Below, piece by piece: positions 1 to 9,608 of a DNA stretch of 64,000 bases. The position numbers were made by a program, and so were the translations under genes. Numbering within the stretch: position 1 is the stretch's first letter; every line of letters starts with the position of its first letter. The stretch comes from Hibiscus mutabilis (taxonomy: Eukaryota > Streptophyta > Magnoliopsida > Malvales > Malvaceae). The DNA lies in NCBI GenBank assembly GCA_019671005.1, contig JAGYYJ010002271.1, forward strand, positions 1 through 64,000, in the 5' to 3' direction. The notes under the pieces were generated by a model. The model worked only from the letters and a program-made list of their open reading frames with translations. It had not been told where the DNA came from and ran no database searches.

Positions 1-663
1 TAATTAATGGTTGTAATTAAAAAATTAACATAAGCTCATCTTTAATAACAATACATGTTATTATAATCATTTTTTGAATGGTCGATTGACTCATTTATAA
101 GATAAATTATTTATAATTTTATTAATAATTGAGTGACATACGATATAAATTATAAAAAATTTGAGTTTAAATATATTTATCTGCGATATGTATATCTTAT
201 TAAAAAATAAAAAAATTATAAAAAAATATTATTTTATAATAATTTTAAAAATATTTAAAAATAAAATTTAAAACTTACGTTAAACCTCTAAATACCAAAA
301 TACATCTGTTTGTAAAATTTAAACTAAATATACATCAAATATTTTTTAATAAAATAATACAGTTTTTATATGTTTCTCATTATATGACACCTACACGTGT
401 CTCTATTGAATTTGACGTGTCTTTTTGTTTGTGGATACTTATTCTCAATCACATGCACCCAAAATTCAATCATTTAATTATAAAACTATCACTTTAGCTT
501 ATGTCCTCAGAAAATTAAAAAAAAAATCTAATGAAAAGAAAAAGAAGAAAAGACATCTTTATTGAAAATTTCCAACCATTAATAAGTGATGCCTACCGTT
601 GGATGACACGTGTTCAGTTGTCACTTATTGTGTTTGGAACCCCACTTTTCTTATTATTAATTG
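1..663. other. AT-rich intergenic DNA, no gene seen
   Basis: Very AT-rich sequence with no plausible exon on either strand. Two ACACGTGT G-box-like words occur near 393-402 and 606-613, without a gene close enough to give them a role. Confidence 0.6.
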
Positions 664-673
664 CTTTTAAAAT

Positions 674-1454
674 GATTAACCTTTAAATAAGTGTTCAAAT
701 TATATTTTTATTAGGTGTTTAAATTATTTTTGGGTTAGATAAGTGTTTAACGTTTCATTCTGTAACCTATTTAAGATTCTTTATTAATTATCACAGTTAA
801 ATGATACGTATCATCTCCTAAAAATTTTAAATTTATATTAAAAATTAATAAAATTACTTAATTTTTAAAAATCTCTAAGTTTTCCAGATTTTACAAAACA
901 GCCCCCAAATTCCAAATTCCTAACTCCCCAAAATCTAAATCTCAATTTGAGCCGATTCCGCCGCCGATTGCCACGCTGCCACCCACCACATCGATCACCA
1001 AACCATCACGACCAATTCCCCCGCTACCTTGTCGCCGAAAATCCATCGATGCCGTGCGAAACATCGAAATTGTCGAATAATTCCTTCGAACGATTCGCGA
1101 TGAACGACAACAGGACAAACGACGAACGGCGTGTGAGTTGTTCGGCGAAAGGAAGGCGCTTCATTCCGTCGCTGACAACACGACCAACACTGACGTGAAT
1201 GGTCAGATTTGGGGGTTTAGAGATTTGGAGACTATTTTGGGAATATTTGAAAATTTCAAGATATATTTTTATTTTGTTTTATTTATTTTAATATAATTTT
1301 GGAACTTTTAGGAGATGACACGTGTCCTTTAACGGTGAGAATTAACGGAGAACTTTAAATGAGTCACGAAATGAAATGTTAGGCACTTATTTGACCCAAA
1401 ATAATTTGAACTGGAAAAAGGGCATAGTTTGGACACCTATTTGTCTATTAAGCC
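674..1454. mobile_element. Mutator-like TIR element with GC-rich interior
   Basis: A 781-bp element. Its left (about 674-905) and right (about 1230-1454) arms are inverted copies of each other, sharing for example the ATCTCCTAAAA and AATTATTTTGGGT words. Identical 10-bp direct repeats CTTTTAAAAT lie at 664-673 and 1455-1464, matching the 9-10 bp target duplications of Mutator-like elements. The interior (about 945-1200) is clearly GC-richer than the arms and everything around it, as in elements that have picked up host gene fragments. An 84-codon frame spans it but begins with TTG and has no recognisable domain, so no protein is claimed. Confidence 0.75.
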
Positions 1455-1464
1455 CTTTTAAAAT

Positions 1465-2311
1465 TATAATGAAAAATAACCTAACAATTGGCCCTAGTAA
1501 AAAAATGAATAATGTTCATCTTAGGAGATATGAGTTCAATCACTATATTTGTAAGGCGTGTGTGCATTGTTAAAGAGTTAAGAATATCCATAAACAAATA
1601 CTATCATGTAATCATCATTAGACTATTCGAAAAATTGTAATGAAAAATGAGTCGAAATCTTTTCTAGACTAGAAAACAATGTTCACTAAAAATATGTATG
1701 TTTTGATAAAATAAAATCGTTATAGGTTGTTTTAGGTTAGAATACACAAATACTATTTATTAAATCACCATTTGAAAAAAGTTTTTTTAAATGTGTTTAA
1801 AAGGAAAAATTTTAAGGTGTGTTTTAAAAATATGTGTAAAATTAAATTCAGAAGTTGTTTACGTATAGAGAAGGTTAAAGCACACCCACATTGTCTAAAA
1901 CTGGTAGCTTTGAACCTACTTTTCTAGGATCTTCAGAAGTAAAAGTAATAAGAATTAACTACTTCTTATACAACCTTCAATGTAATTGATAAACCGATTA
2001 AATTATAGTAACATTTTCCATCACAAAGTTACAATTGAATGTTGTTTTGTTTTTCTCGTTGAGGGGTTGAAATGCAACATCTCAAAATAATGGATTCAAT
2101 TTACAAGTGGAGGAGTGAAATTCATTTAAAAGTAATTGATAAACCGATTAACATTTTCATTCACAAAGTTGCATTTCCCGGGCTTAATGGTAGATTCCAA
2201 AGGCTTAACTTGTTCCACCCAAAAGCCACTGGTGTTGGTAACTGGTTAAGGTTTAAAGGTCTGTTGTTCAAAGTTACTGTCCCTGTAAAACAAGTTTCAT
2301 AATTGTCATAT
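1465..2311. other. Intergenic; one imperfect direct repeat
   Basis: No gene recognised. A stretch around 1985-2035 (GTAATTGATAAACCGATTAA followed by a run ending in CACAAAGTT) recurs at about 2132-2175, pointing to an old local duplication. Confidence 0.5.
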
Positions 2312-2379
2312 TTGGCTTAGTGGCAAGGTCATGTTAATTTCTCCGGTAACACTTGGGGTTCAAATCTTGCCAAGCCAAG
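2312..2379 (+). repeat. tRNA-like fold, possible SINE head
   Basis: The ends pair as TTGGCTT with AAGCCAA, and GGCAAG inside pairs with CTTGCC. TAGTGGCAAGG resembles an RNA polymerase III A box and GGTTCAAAT a B box. The T-stem is too poor for a working tRNA, so a tRNA-derived SINE head or a decayed tRNA-like sequence is more likely. Confidence 0.35.
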
Positions 2380-2917
2380 TCTTTGCTTTTAGTTTCTTAC
2401 TCCAATCAGGTGAAATGTGGATTGAATAAAAATTAAGATCAAATTGATAGAATGTATACATAACGAGGACCGAATATATAATTATAAATTTATGATAACT
2501 GTCACATACCACTTAAATAGTTAAGTGATATTATTAACACAATTGGAAGTATGATGGTCAAATTAGAACCACCCCATAGTTAGGTGGTCATTTAAGTAGT
2601 TTACCCTATCTATTATTAGGGGTCCAATTTTTTTCAATACTTGTTATTAGGGTCCTAATTTTCTCCAAATATTTGTTACTACGGACATACTCTTACACTT
2701 TAACTTCTTTCGGTACTTGTTTTTAGAGACTCAATTTTTTTAATATTTTTATTATAATTTTTTTCAATACTTATTATTAGGAACTTAATTTAAAAAATAA
2801 AATTCTTCATGTAGTTGGCTAGATTTTTTTTAAAAAAAATTGTTGATGTTTAAAATCATTAAACATCGGATAAGGGAGGTGAAAGAAAAAACCAAGGTAT
2901 TGTGGTGATTTAAGACG

Positions 2918-3660
2918 TTTTATTTTTATAGGTTTGGACGGGGAGTCGCAGTCAACATGGTACGTTTTATTTTTATAGGCTTGACCGTACCGATACGCGC
3001 AAAGACGTATCGATACGCATAAGCTGAGGACAGCATAATGGCTAGTTTCTGAAAAACTCGTACTGACATGGTGTATCGTATACCGATACAGACAGTTTCA
3101 GAACAACATTTATTGCGAGAAATAAAGGTCCCAACGGCTCCAACTCAATCCTAACGATCTCCAACGGTTAGAAACTCAATTGAGAGTATAAAAGACCTCA
3201 AGACGCATCTGAACAAACTAATGATCCTCAAATCGACAATCATTTGATTAAAAGATGTCTTAGTGCTCAAATTTTTATTTCTTTCATAAACAACATTTGT
3301 GAGCTTACATTTTAATATTTGCTGTGTTTTAGGATTGAGTGAGTGCTTAAGAGCGCAAACAACTCACCTTGAAATGTTTTACAAGTTTGCTTCTATTTTT
3401 TTTTATAAAAGATGGTTTACTCAAGCCTTGGTTAGAAAGCTTTGAGTGTGTAACGGTTGTCTCCTTAACCTAAAAAAGGGAAGAAATTCTTAGTGAATTT
3501 GTTGAAATTTTTAGTGAGGAAGCTAAGGTATTCGAGTGTGTAATGGTTGTCTCCTTAACCTAAAAAATGAGAAGAAATTCTTAGTGAATTTGTTGAAATT
3601 TTTAGTGAGGAAGCTAAGGTACTGGACATAAGTTTTGGTTAGAAAGTCGAACTACTCTAA
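2918..3660 (+). mobile_element. Probable LTR remnant (Copia-like)
   Basis: The segment has the layout of a plant LTR: repeated short GTATCGATACG-type words, a TATA-like GAGTATAAAAG near 3184, and a downstream region ending in GGACATAAGTTTTGG followed by TTAGAAAGTCGAAC, a pattern I associate with ends of plant Copia LTRs. No coding region or second LTR accompanies it. Its limits are approximate and its family uncertain. Confidence 0.4.
3444..3623. repeat. Tandem duplication, 90-bp unit, two copies
   Basis: Both units start with GAGTGTGTAA(C/T)GGTTGTC and end with GAGGAAGCTAAGGTA. They differ at only a few positions, so this is a recent duplication inside the presumed LTR remnant. Confidence 0.9.
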
Positions 3661-4512
3661 ATTTGTGTGTAATTTTTTTTATCCTTTTGCTTCTACCACC
3701 ATCACCCAGATTACCATTTCTCAACCACTTGGCAAGCAATTCGGTTAAAGATATCGGGCTCCACAAAAAGACTTCAATTAAATTCATAATTTTTAAGAGG
3801 GTTAAAAATGAATTTTTCTCATTTAAGGCCTTATTTGAATTATAAATTTGTAAGAGGAAAAATGATATAGGAGTAGTTTTTATTTCTTTTTAGATACTTA
3901 TTTTAAGGATTAAAATGAATATTTGAAGAATTTGGAGCAATCACAATTCAATGAGTAACTTCTAAAAATTTTAACATGAAAATTAATTAAAAATATAAAA
4001 AAATATAATTTAATGAGAATTTTAAAGGGATCAAATGTTCATTTTCAAAATCCTGGGATCAGACTTTCTCCGAATTTAGGGCTCATCCACACATTTTAAA
4101 CCTGATAGCACAATGTTATTATTTATTGATTAAACAGAGATAATTATATTCTCAAAATAAATGTTAAAATTTGAACTTTTAAAAAATAAAATAGCATGAT
4201 TATCTTTAACCATTCAGTCAATTACCCAAACTCAAAACAGAAGGATGTCAAACAATTATGAACCCTGCAATTTGCATCCATCTTTCTTATTTTAAACAAA
4301 ACAACCCAAAAAAAATTAAAAAATACTTTTCAAAAACAACAGAAAACTGATCCTTAATTTTGTAATATACTCTATCCAAATGGACTAAGAACGAACAATT
4401 CTTTGAAAGTGGATTAAAAAAATTATCTTATATGTACATATAATTGCACCACAAAATGCTAAAATCTAAAAGTATGGACCTTTGCTTTGAAGTAATGAGA
4501 TTTCAGCTAAAA
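3661..4512. other. Intergenic and 3' flank of the BT1-like gene
   Basis: No coding signal. The part from about 4380 to 4512 should hold the 3' UTR of the minus-strand carrier gene that ends at 4513. Confidence 0.4.
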
Positions 4513-6095
4513 TCATGGAGTTTCTTCTTTCTCCTCTGCTAATATCCTCTTGCATGCCTCATAGCACATGAATGAAATCCCAGCCGCAGGCACCAATTTC
4601 ATGCAGCTCGGACCCAAGCCTCTATAAAGCCCTGCAATCCCCTCTTTCTCCACTATGCTCGTCAAGGCTTCGACCATGTTGCGGCAATGCCTTCCGTTAA
4701 TAGCACCCGCCTGCATCTGCTTCCGAGCCACCTCGAGCGGGAACGTTGCGGTACTCGAGACCGCACCGGCTGCCGATCCTATTAAAAGGGTCATAACATT
4801 CCCAATCTCTTCCTTCTTAAAAGCTTTTCTATAAGCATTTTTTAATGTGTCATAGGCAAAATAGTTAGAGGCAGCATAAGGAACCACTCCTATCAGACTT
4901 GGAGTGAGGCCTCTGTATAGTCCTCTCGGTCCTTCCGCTTGAACGATTTTTGCGATGGCGTCGAGTAGATTCTTGTAATCTTCCTGCAATCAGAGCAAAG
5001 CTATAACAGGTAAAGATACAGTTTGGAACTTTGGATGCAGAATTAGCTCATTAGTTCTTCCCCCAAAGCTCATGCTTACATTGACAGTTAAACGGGTTTT
5101 GAGCAACTCCAGAGGGTATGTTAATAGCGTCGAGCAGACTCCGCCAGCGGCACCGGCAATGAACGATGCAGGAAGAGGGAGTTTCGGCTGCTCTCCGTGT
5201 TCAGGTGTCAACTTCTTTTTAACCGTCTCGTATGCGAATAACTGCGCAATTCGCAAAGGATTTGATACAAGTTAAGAGTTCAGTGTTTAAGACAACAGCA
5301 GTACAGGCAATTCAGTGGAAACAACTACTATAATCCAAAGAGATAATAAGCAATTAACAGAGTCTAAGCTAAAAGAAATGAAGTGCCTAGTCACAAGGAT
5401 GAACCCAGTGGTGTTAAATCTCGATTTTTTTAAATTTTCATAAAATTTTACTAAATATAAAAGTTTGTATCGTTTGACATAAAATCATGTGCCTAACCAC
5501 GTACCTCAATAGCCTTGCTTGGAGCCACTCGAATGACATTGACAAAATTGCCTCTAAACAAGCCTTTCCACCCCTCAGTCATGGTGATCTTATCAAACAC
5601 TTCAGCCATAGAATTCCCAAAACTCCCCACCATCAAACGCGTTTTTATGGTCTCCAATGGAGCCACGGCAGTCCTCGACACCGCACCGGCAACTGCCCCA
5701 CTCAACAACCTCCAGAACGACTCATTCCCGATCTTAATTCTCAACTTAAACCCCTTCTTCTTCTCCTTCCTTTTGTCCACCAACCTCTCAGCAATCTCGA
5801 GTTCATCATCCAAAACCAGATGTGGAACCGTGTCGAGTTGAAACCCTGGCTCGGAAATCGAAACAAACCGTGCGTGTAGACTTGCATAATGAAGCTTCGC
5901 AGTGTTTTCAAGTGGAATCGGAGGGCTCGGTGAGATGGCAAATCCCATCCCAGCTTGATTAACACTTGCAAAACACCCGCGTGCTTTGAAACCAACTCTC
6001 TTACGAGGAAAACAAGATTCAATCTTTATACCTGAACCATTAAAAACCACATCTTTGTTGCCAAGTTCAGGAACTGGTAAACTTTGTTCAGCCAT
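4513..6095 (-). CDS. BT1: Adenine nucleotide transporter BT1-like (mitochondrial carrier family)
   Basis: Three exons read on the minus strand: 6095-5505, 5241-5080 and 4983-4513. All junctions are GT-AG in phase 0, giving 407 residues, normal for plant BRITTLE1 proteins. Three carrier repeats each show the family signature P-x-[DE]-x-x-[KR]-x-[KR/Q]: PLETIKTR, PLELLKTR and PLEVARKQ. The roughly 125-residue N-terminal extension, with Arg/Lys-rich stretches, fits an organelle targeting region. Known BT1 proteins move adenine nucleotides or ADP-glucose across plastid inner envelopes, some also reaching mitochondria; which applies here cannot be read from sequence. The join KAIE/LFAYETVKKK matches the usual BT1 block. 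The start is the first ATG ahead of the extension. No damage was seen. Confidence 0.93.
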
Positions 6096-6430
6096 TTAAA
6101 GCAATATGAAGTTTTAAAAAAATGGGTTTTCTGCAAGTGATGAAAATGGGTGAAGAAAGAAGGAAAATTGAGAGGAAAACAAGAAAGAAATGGGTGCATG
6201 AACAAAAGGGTAGTATTTGAGATTCTCTCTTCTTTTCCTCTCTCTGTGTTTCTCCAAAGCCAAAAGATGGAGTGTAGAGGGAGAGAGAGGGGAGAAGAAA
6301 GAGAGAGCTGTGGCTGTGCTGGTCTGCTGATGAATGAAGGCCAAAGAGTCGGGGTCGGACTAACCATTTGCTGTAAAAGGCGGTTCCTTTGCTGCAAGTG
6401 GGAAGAAACGGTCACAATTTCACGAGGGTT
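6096..6430 (-). promoter_or_regulatory. 5' UTR/proximal promoter of the BT1-like gene
   Basis: On the minus strand this is a CT-rich leader with runs such as CTCTCTCTTTC and CCCCTCTCTCTCC (about 6262-6310), typical of plant core promoters and 5' UTRs. No clear TATA box was found, so the transcription start is not assigned. Confidence 0.4.
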
Positions 6431-6639
6431 GTGAGACCTTAATTTTACCAGCGAAGAAAATATCTTGTCGACAAAGTATTATGGTTAATTATTTCACAAG
6501 TCCCTTAATTTTAATATTTAGAGATTTAAAGAGTTACATTTAGTGGTTTAGAATTTAAAGTTTGTGGTTAGAATTTAAAGTTTGTGATTATGATTTATAA
6601 TTTATAGGTTAAAACCTAAATCTTTAACGTATTACTCTA

Positions 6640-7025
6640 AATGCATAAAGCCAAAAAATTTAAATTTTAATTCAATCATCGTTCATTTATAAACTGGAAT
6701 AAAACTTCAGTCAAATTAAATGGCTTGAAATGATGGACAAACTTTTAAACGATAGTATCATATAGGCAAATTTTAAAATTTACATTAATCAAAAAATAAT
6801 TTTATAAAAATATATAAAATATAAAATAATTTTTCTACTTGCTTATAATTTTGTCAAGTCATTTCAAACTGTTTATCGTCAGTTTTTTAATAATTTTCAT
6901 CCGTAGAGGGGTTATTTTGACCCAAAACAAAACGGTGAGGGTTGAATTGCTCAAAAGAAAGAATATGAGTCAAAATGACTATTTAGTGAAACATTGTGGG
7001 TATTTTTTTTACTTTATGCCTATTC
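6640..7025. mobile_element. MITE-like TIR element, copy A
   Basis: Ends carry GCATAAAGC on the left and its complement (CTTTATGCC) on the right. The right arm, with AAGTCATTTCAAACTGTTTA and CATCCGTAGAGG, matches the right arm of the element at 7549-7975. The left arm is more decayed. No coding capacity. Confidence 0.55.
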
Positions 7026-7406
7026 TAAAACCTAAATTTTAACCTTTAAATCCTAAATTTTAACACTAAACGCTAAATTCAGACAACAACCCCTAAATTT
7101 TATACTCATAAACTGAATCCATAAATCTTTAAATTCTAAATTGAATCCCTATACCCTAAGCTTAGGCACTTGTAGAATTTTTTTTCACCGCTGATGTATT
7201 TAATATAAATTTAATTTTTTTATATGGAGGGTTATAAAATACACAAATGGTCACTAAATTTTAAAATATTTTTTTATCATTGAATTTTAAAAAATTAAAA
7301 AAAAAATTTAAAACTTTTATTCAATTATAAAATGGTCTATACTTATGATAAACTTTCGATAAATTTTGATAAGTTGAAAGAATTATTTTGTAACAGTTCG
7401 ATCATT

Positions 7407-7598
7407 TTGAACAATTATTTTATAATATTTAAAAAATTTAATGAAAATCTCGGTATAGGCATAAAGCTAAAAAAATCTCCAACATTTAACTGAATAGTCA
7501 GTTTGAACGATCATTTTATAATACTTAAAAAATTTAATGAAAATCTCAGTATAGGCATAAAGCAAAAAAATCTCCAACATTTAACTGAATAGTCAGTT
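7407..7598. repeat. Tandem duplication, 96-bp unit, two copies
   Basis: Two neighbouring units begin TTGAAC and share AATTTAATGAAAATCTC, TATAGGCATAAAGC and CAACATTTAACTGAATAGTC nearly base for base. The second unit overlaps the left arm of the MITE-like element that follows, so the duplication includes part of that element's end. Confidence 0.9.
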
Positions 7599-7975
7599 TG
7601 ACCCCTATTTTATTTTGGATTAAAATAACCCATTTGCGGATGAAAACTATCAGTTAACTAACGGTAAATGACTTGAAATGACGTGACAAATCTATATGGC
7701 AGTGCACACTGACATAGCAATATCATATAAACAAATGCGTTGACTTAAAAAAAGTTACATCAGTCAAAAAATAATTTTAAAAAATTATATAAAATACTGA
7801 CTTATCATTCTATTAAGTCATTTCAAACTGTTTACCATTATTTTTCTAACAAATTTTATCCGTCGATGGACCGTTTTTACCTAAAATAAAATGTTGAAGG
7901 TTTCAAAAAAATAAAAATTAAAGTGACTATTCAATTAAACATTTAATAAATATTTTTTGACTTTATCACCTCGGT
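7549..7975. mobile_element. MITE-like TIR element, copy B
   Basis: Arms of about 120-140 bp are inverted copies: GACTATTCAATTAAAC on the right mirrors ACTGAATAGTC on the left, and CATCCGTCGATGG mirrors the left TTTGCGGATGAAAA. The centre is non-coding. Same family as copy A at 6640-7025. Confidence 0.65.
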
Positions 7976-8424
7976 ATAAGTCAGTAACCATCTGTATATT
8001 AGCCTATCACATACATAGACTATAAAAAGAAGGTTCACATGAGCTAAATAGCTGTGATTAAATTTTGTTGAGATAAAAGCTAGATTTTATTAAAGATAAT
8101 AAATGTAAAACAAAATACACTTCAGACATAAAGAAAAATTGGAGATTATATTTATAAAAAAAATTACAAAATAAAATATAACACATGAAAATTCATAGGA
8201 CACGAAAAAAAATAAAATCTTCCATCAACATTATCTTTATTTTTTTAAAAAAAATTCAACAATAACCATCAAAAACATTTTTACAAGTGAAAAACTTCTA
8301 CTTTTGAGAACTATCAACTCTACCAAACACAATAAAAAACATTTTGAAAGTAAAAAGAAGAAAAATAATATTTTTTTTAATTTATTATCTCATACATCGA
8401 CAATAAAAAATATTTTACATATGA

Positions 8425-8426
<2 letters not shown>

Positions 8427-8460
<34 letters not shown>
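8427..8460. repeat. (AT)n microsatellite
   Basis: An uninterrupted run of AT dinucleotides in otherwise AT-rich intergenic DNA (7976-9600), where no gene was recognised. Confidence 0.95.
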
Positions 8461-8463
<3 letters not shown>

Positions 8464-8640
8464 ATTATTTTAAGATTTAGAGTTATAAGATTCAAAGGAA
8501 AGATTTTAAAATTTTAAATACATAATAATATTTAACCACTACTTATGAAATTAAAGTATTTTATAGACAAAGTATGAAATACTAACTTTTTATTAAAATA
8601 TTTTTTTGGTAATATGTATGTTTATCTTACAATTTATGTT

Positions 8641-8745
8641 CGGCGTGCGAAGTTGCTCCTCCCAACAATGTGTTCTCTGATATTTGAACTCGTGTCCTCT
8701 CTTTGAGAGTGTAATGTGTCTTACCAATGCAGCAAACACTTGTTG
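8641..8745 (-). repeat. Possible SINE/tRNA-like fragment
   Basis: On the minus strand TTGGTAAGACAC resembles an A box and ACGAGTTCAAATATC a B box at a fitting distance, with a hairpin TCTCAAAGAGA between them. Flanking sequence is AT-rich. There are no clear target duplications, so the call is tentative. Confidence 0.3.
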
Positions 8746-9608
8746 ATTTTTATTAAAATATTTAAAGTTCATTTGATTTTAAAAATATTTTCTATTTTTA
8801 TTTTGATGGGTTATTCATTTTCTTTATTTCACAGACCTTTGAAATTTAATGTATTTATTTTTTTAAGATTAAAACTTTCAATGTTTCCGATTTATAATCC
8901 TTTATTACTTTGAATATTGGATAGTAGTTTAAATATAAAAAAAAAACCTTGTATTCTAATATTTTTTTAATTTACGAAACACTTTTAAAAGAAAAATATA
9001 TAATTGTTTTCCAAATTTTAGATATTTTTATTTTTCTAAAATTCTTTTTCAAAAGTTTTAACAAACATTTTTTTAAAATAGTCACTATTTTCTGAAACCA
9101 AACATAGCCTCGATCTCACGTATTTCAATTCATTTCATTTTCACTCTTTATTGAAAACTAATTTCATTTTCATTATTTCTAATGAAAACTTTTATCACCA
9201 ATCGTTTATATTTTGAGGTAATCCGAAAGCGAGTAGTTATCCTCATGAGGGGTCCTCTAAAATCTTCTCAGCCCTATCTTTTATATCTGGGATAGTCCCT
9301 ACTAAAGTTCTGGTTTACAATCCAGTTCCGCTCACCGTTAAATGCAAGCTGCAGCATCACCATCGTATCGACCCTAACCTATTCTCAAAACTTATATAAA
9401 ACCCTACCAAGTATCGAACAAACATTTCAAATTGGACCGGTAACCTGGTCCTTTGAACTGATATGTGCTGTTAATGTAAAAACTTGAACGTGTCTCAACA
9501 AATAGAACTTTTGGTACAAAGAATTCTATTGTTCTAGTAAACAAAATTGTGATAGTATCTAACCAAAATCTCTACAAGCTTACCAACATGTCGTAACGGC
9601 TAATAATT

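Noticed and set aside
947..1198. Arg/Pro-rich 83-residue frame within the TIR element
   Set aside because: It starts with TTG, shows no domain and sits in the interior of a transposable element.
2072..2302. 76-codon plus-strand frame
   Set aside because: No recognisable motif, overlaps a local direct repeat, no splice or promoter context.
5487..5879. Plus-strand frame of 130 codons opposite BT1 exon 1
   Set aside because: Shadow of the well-supported carrier exon on the other strand.
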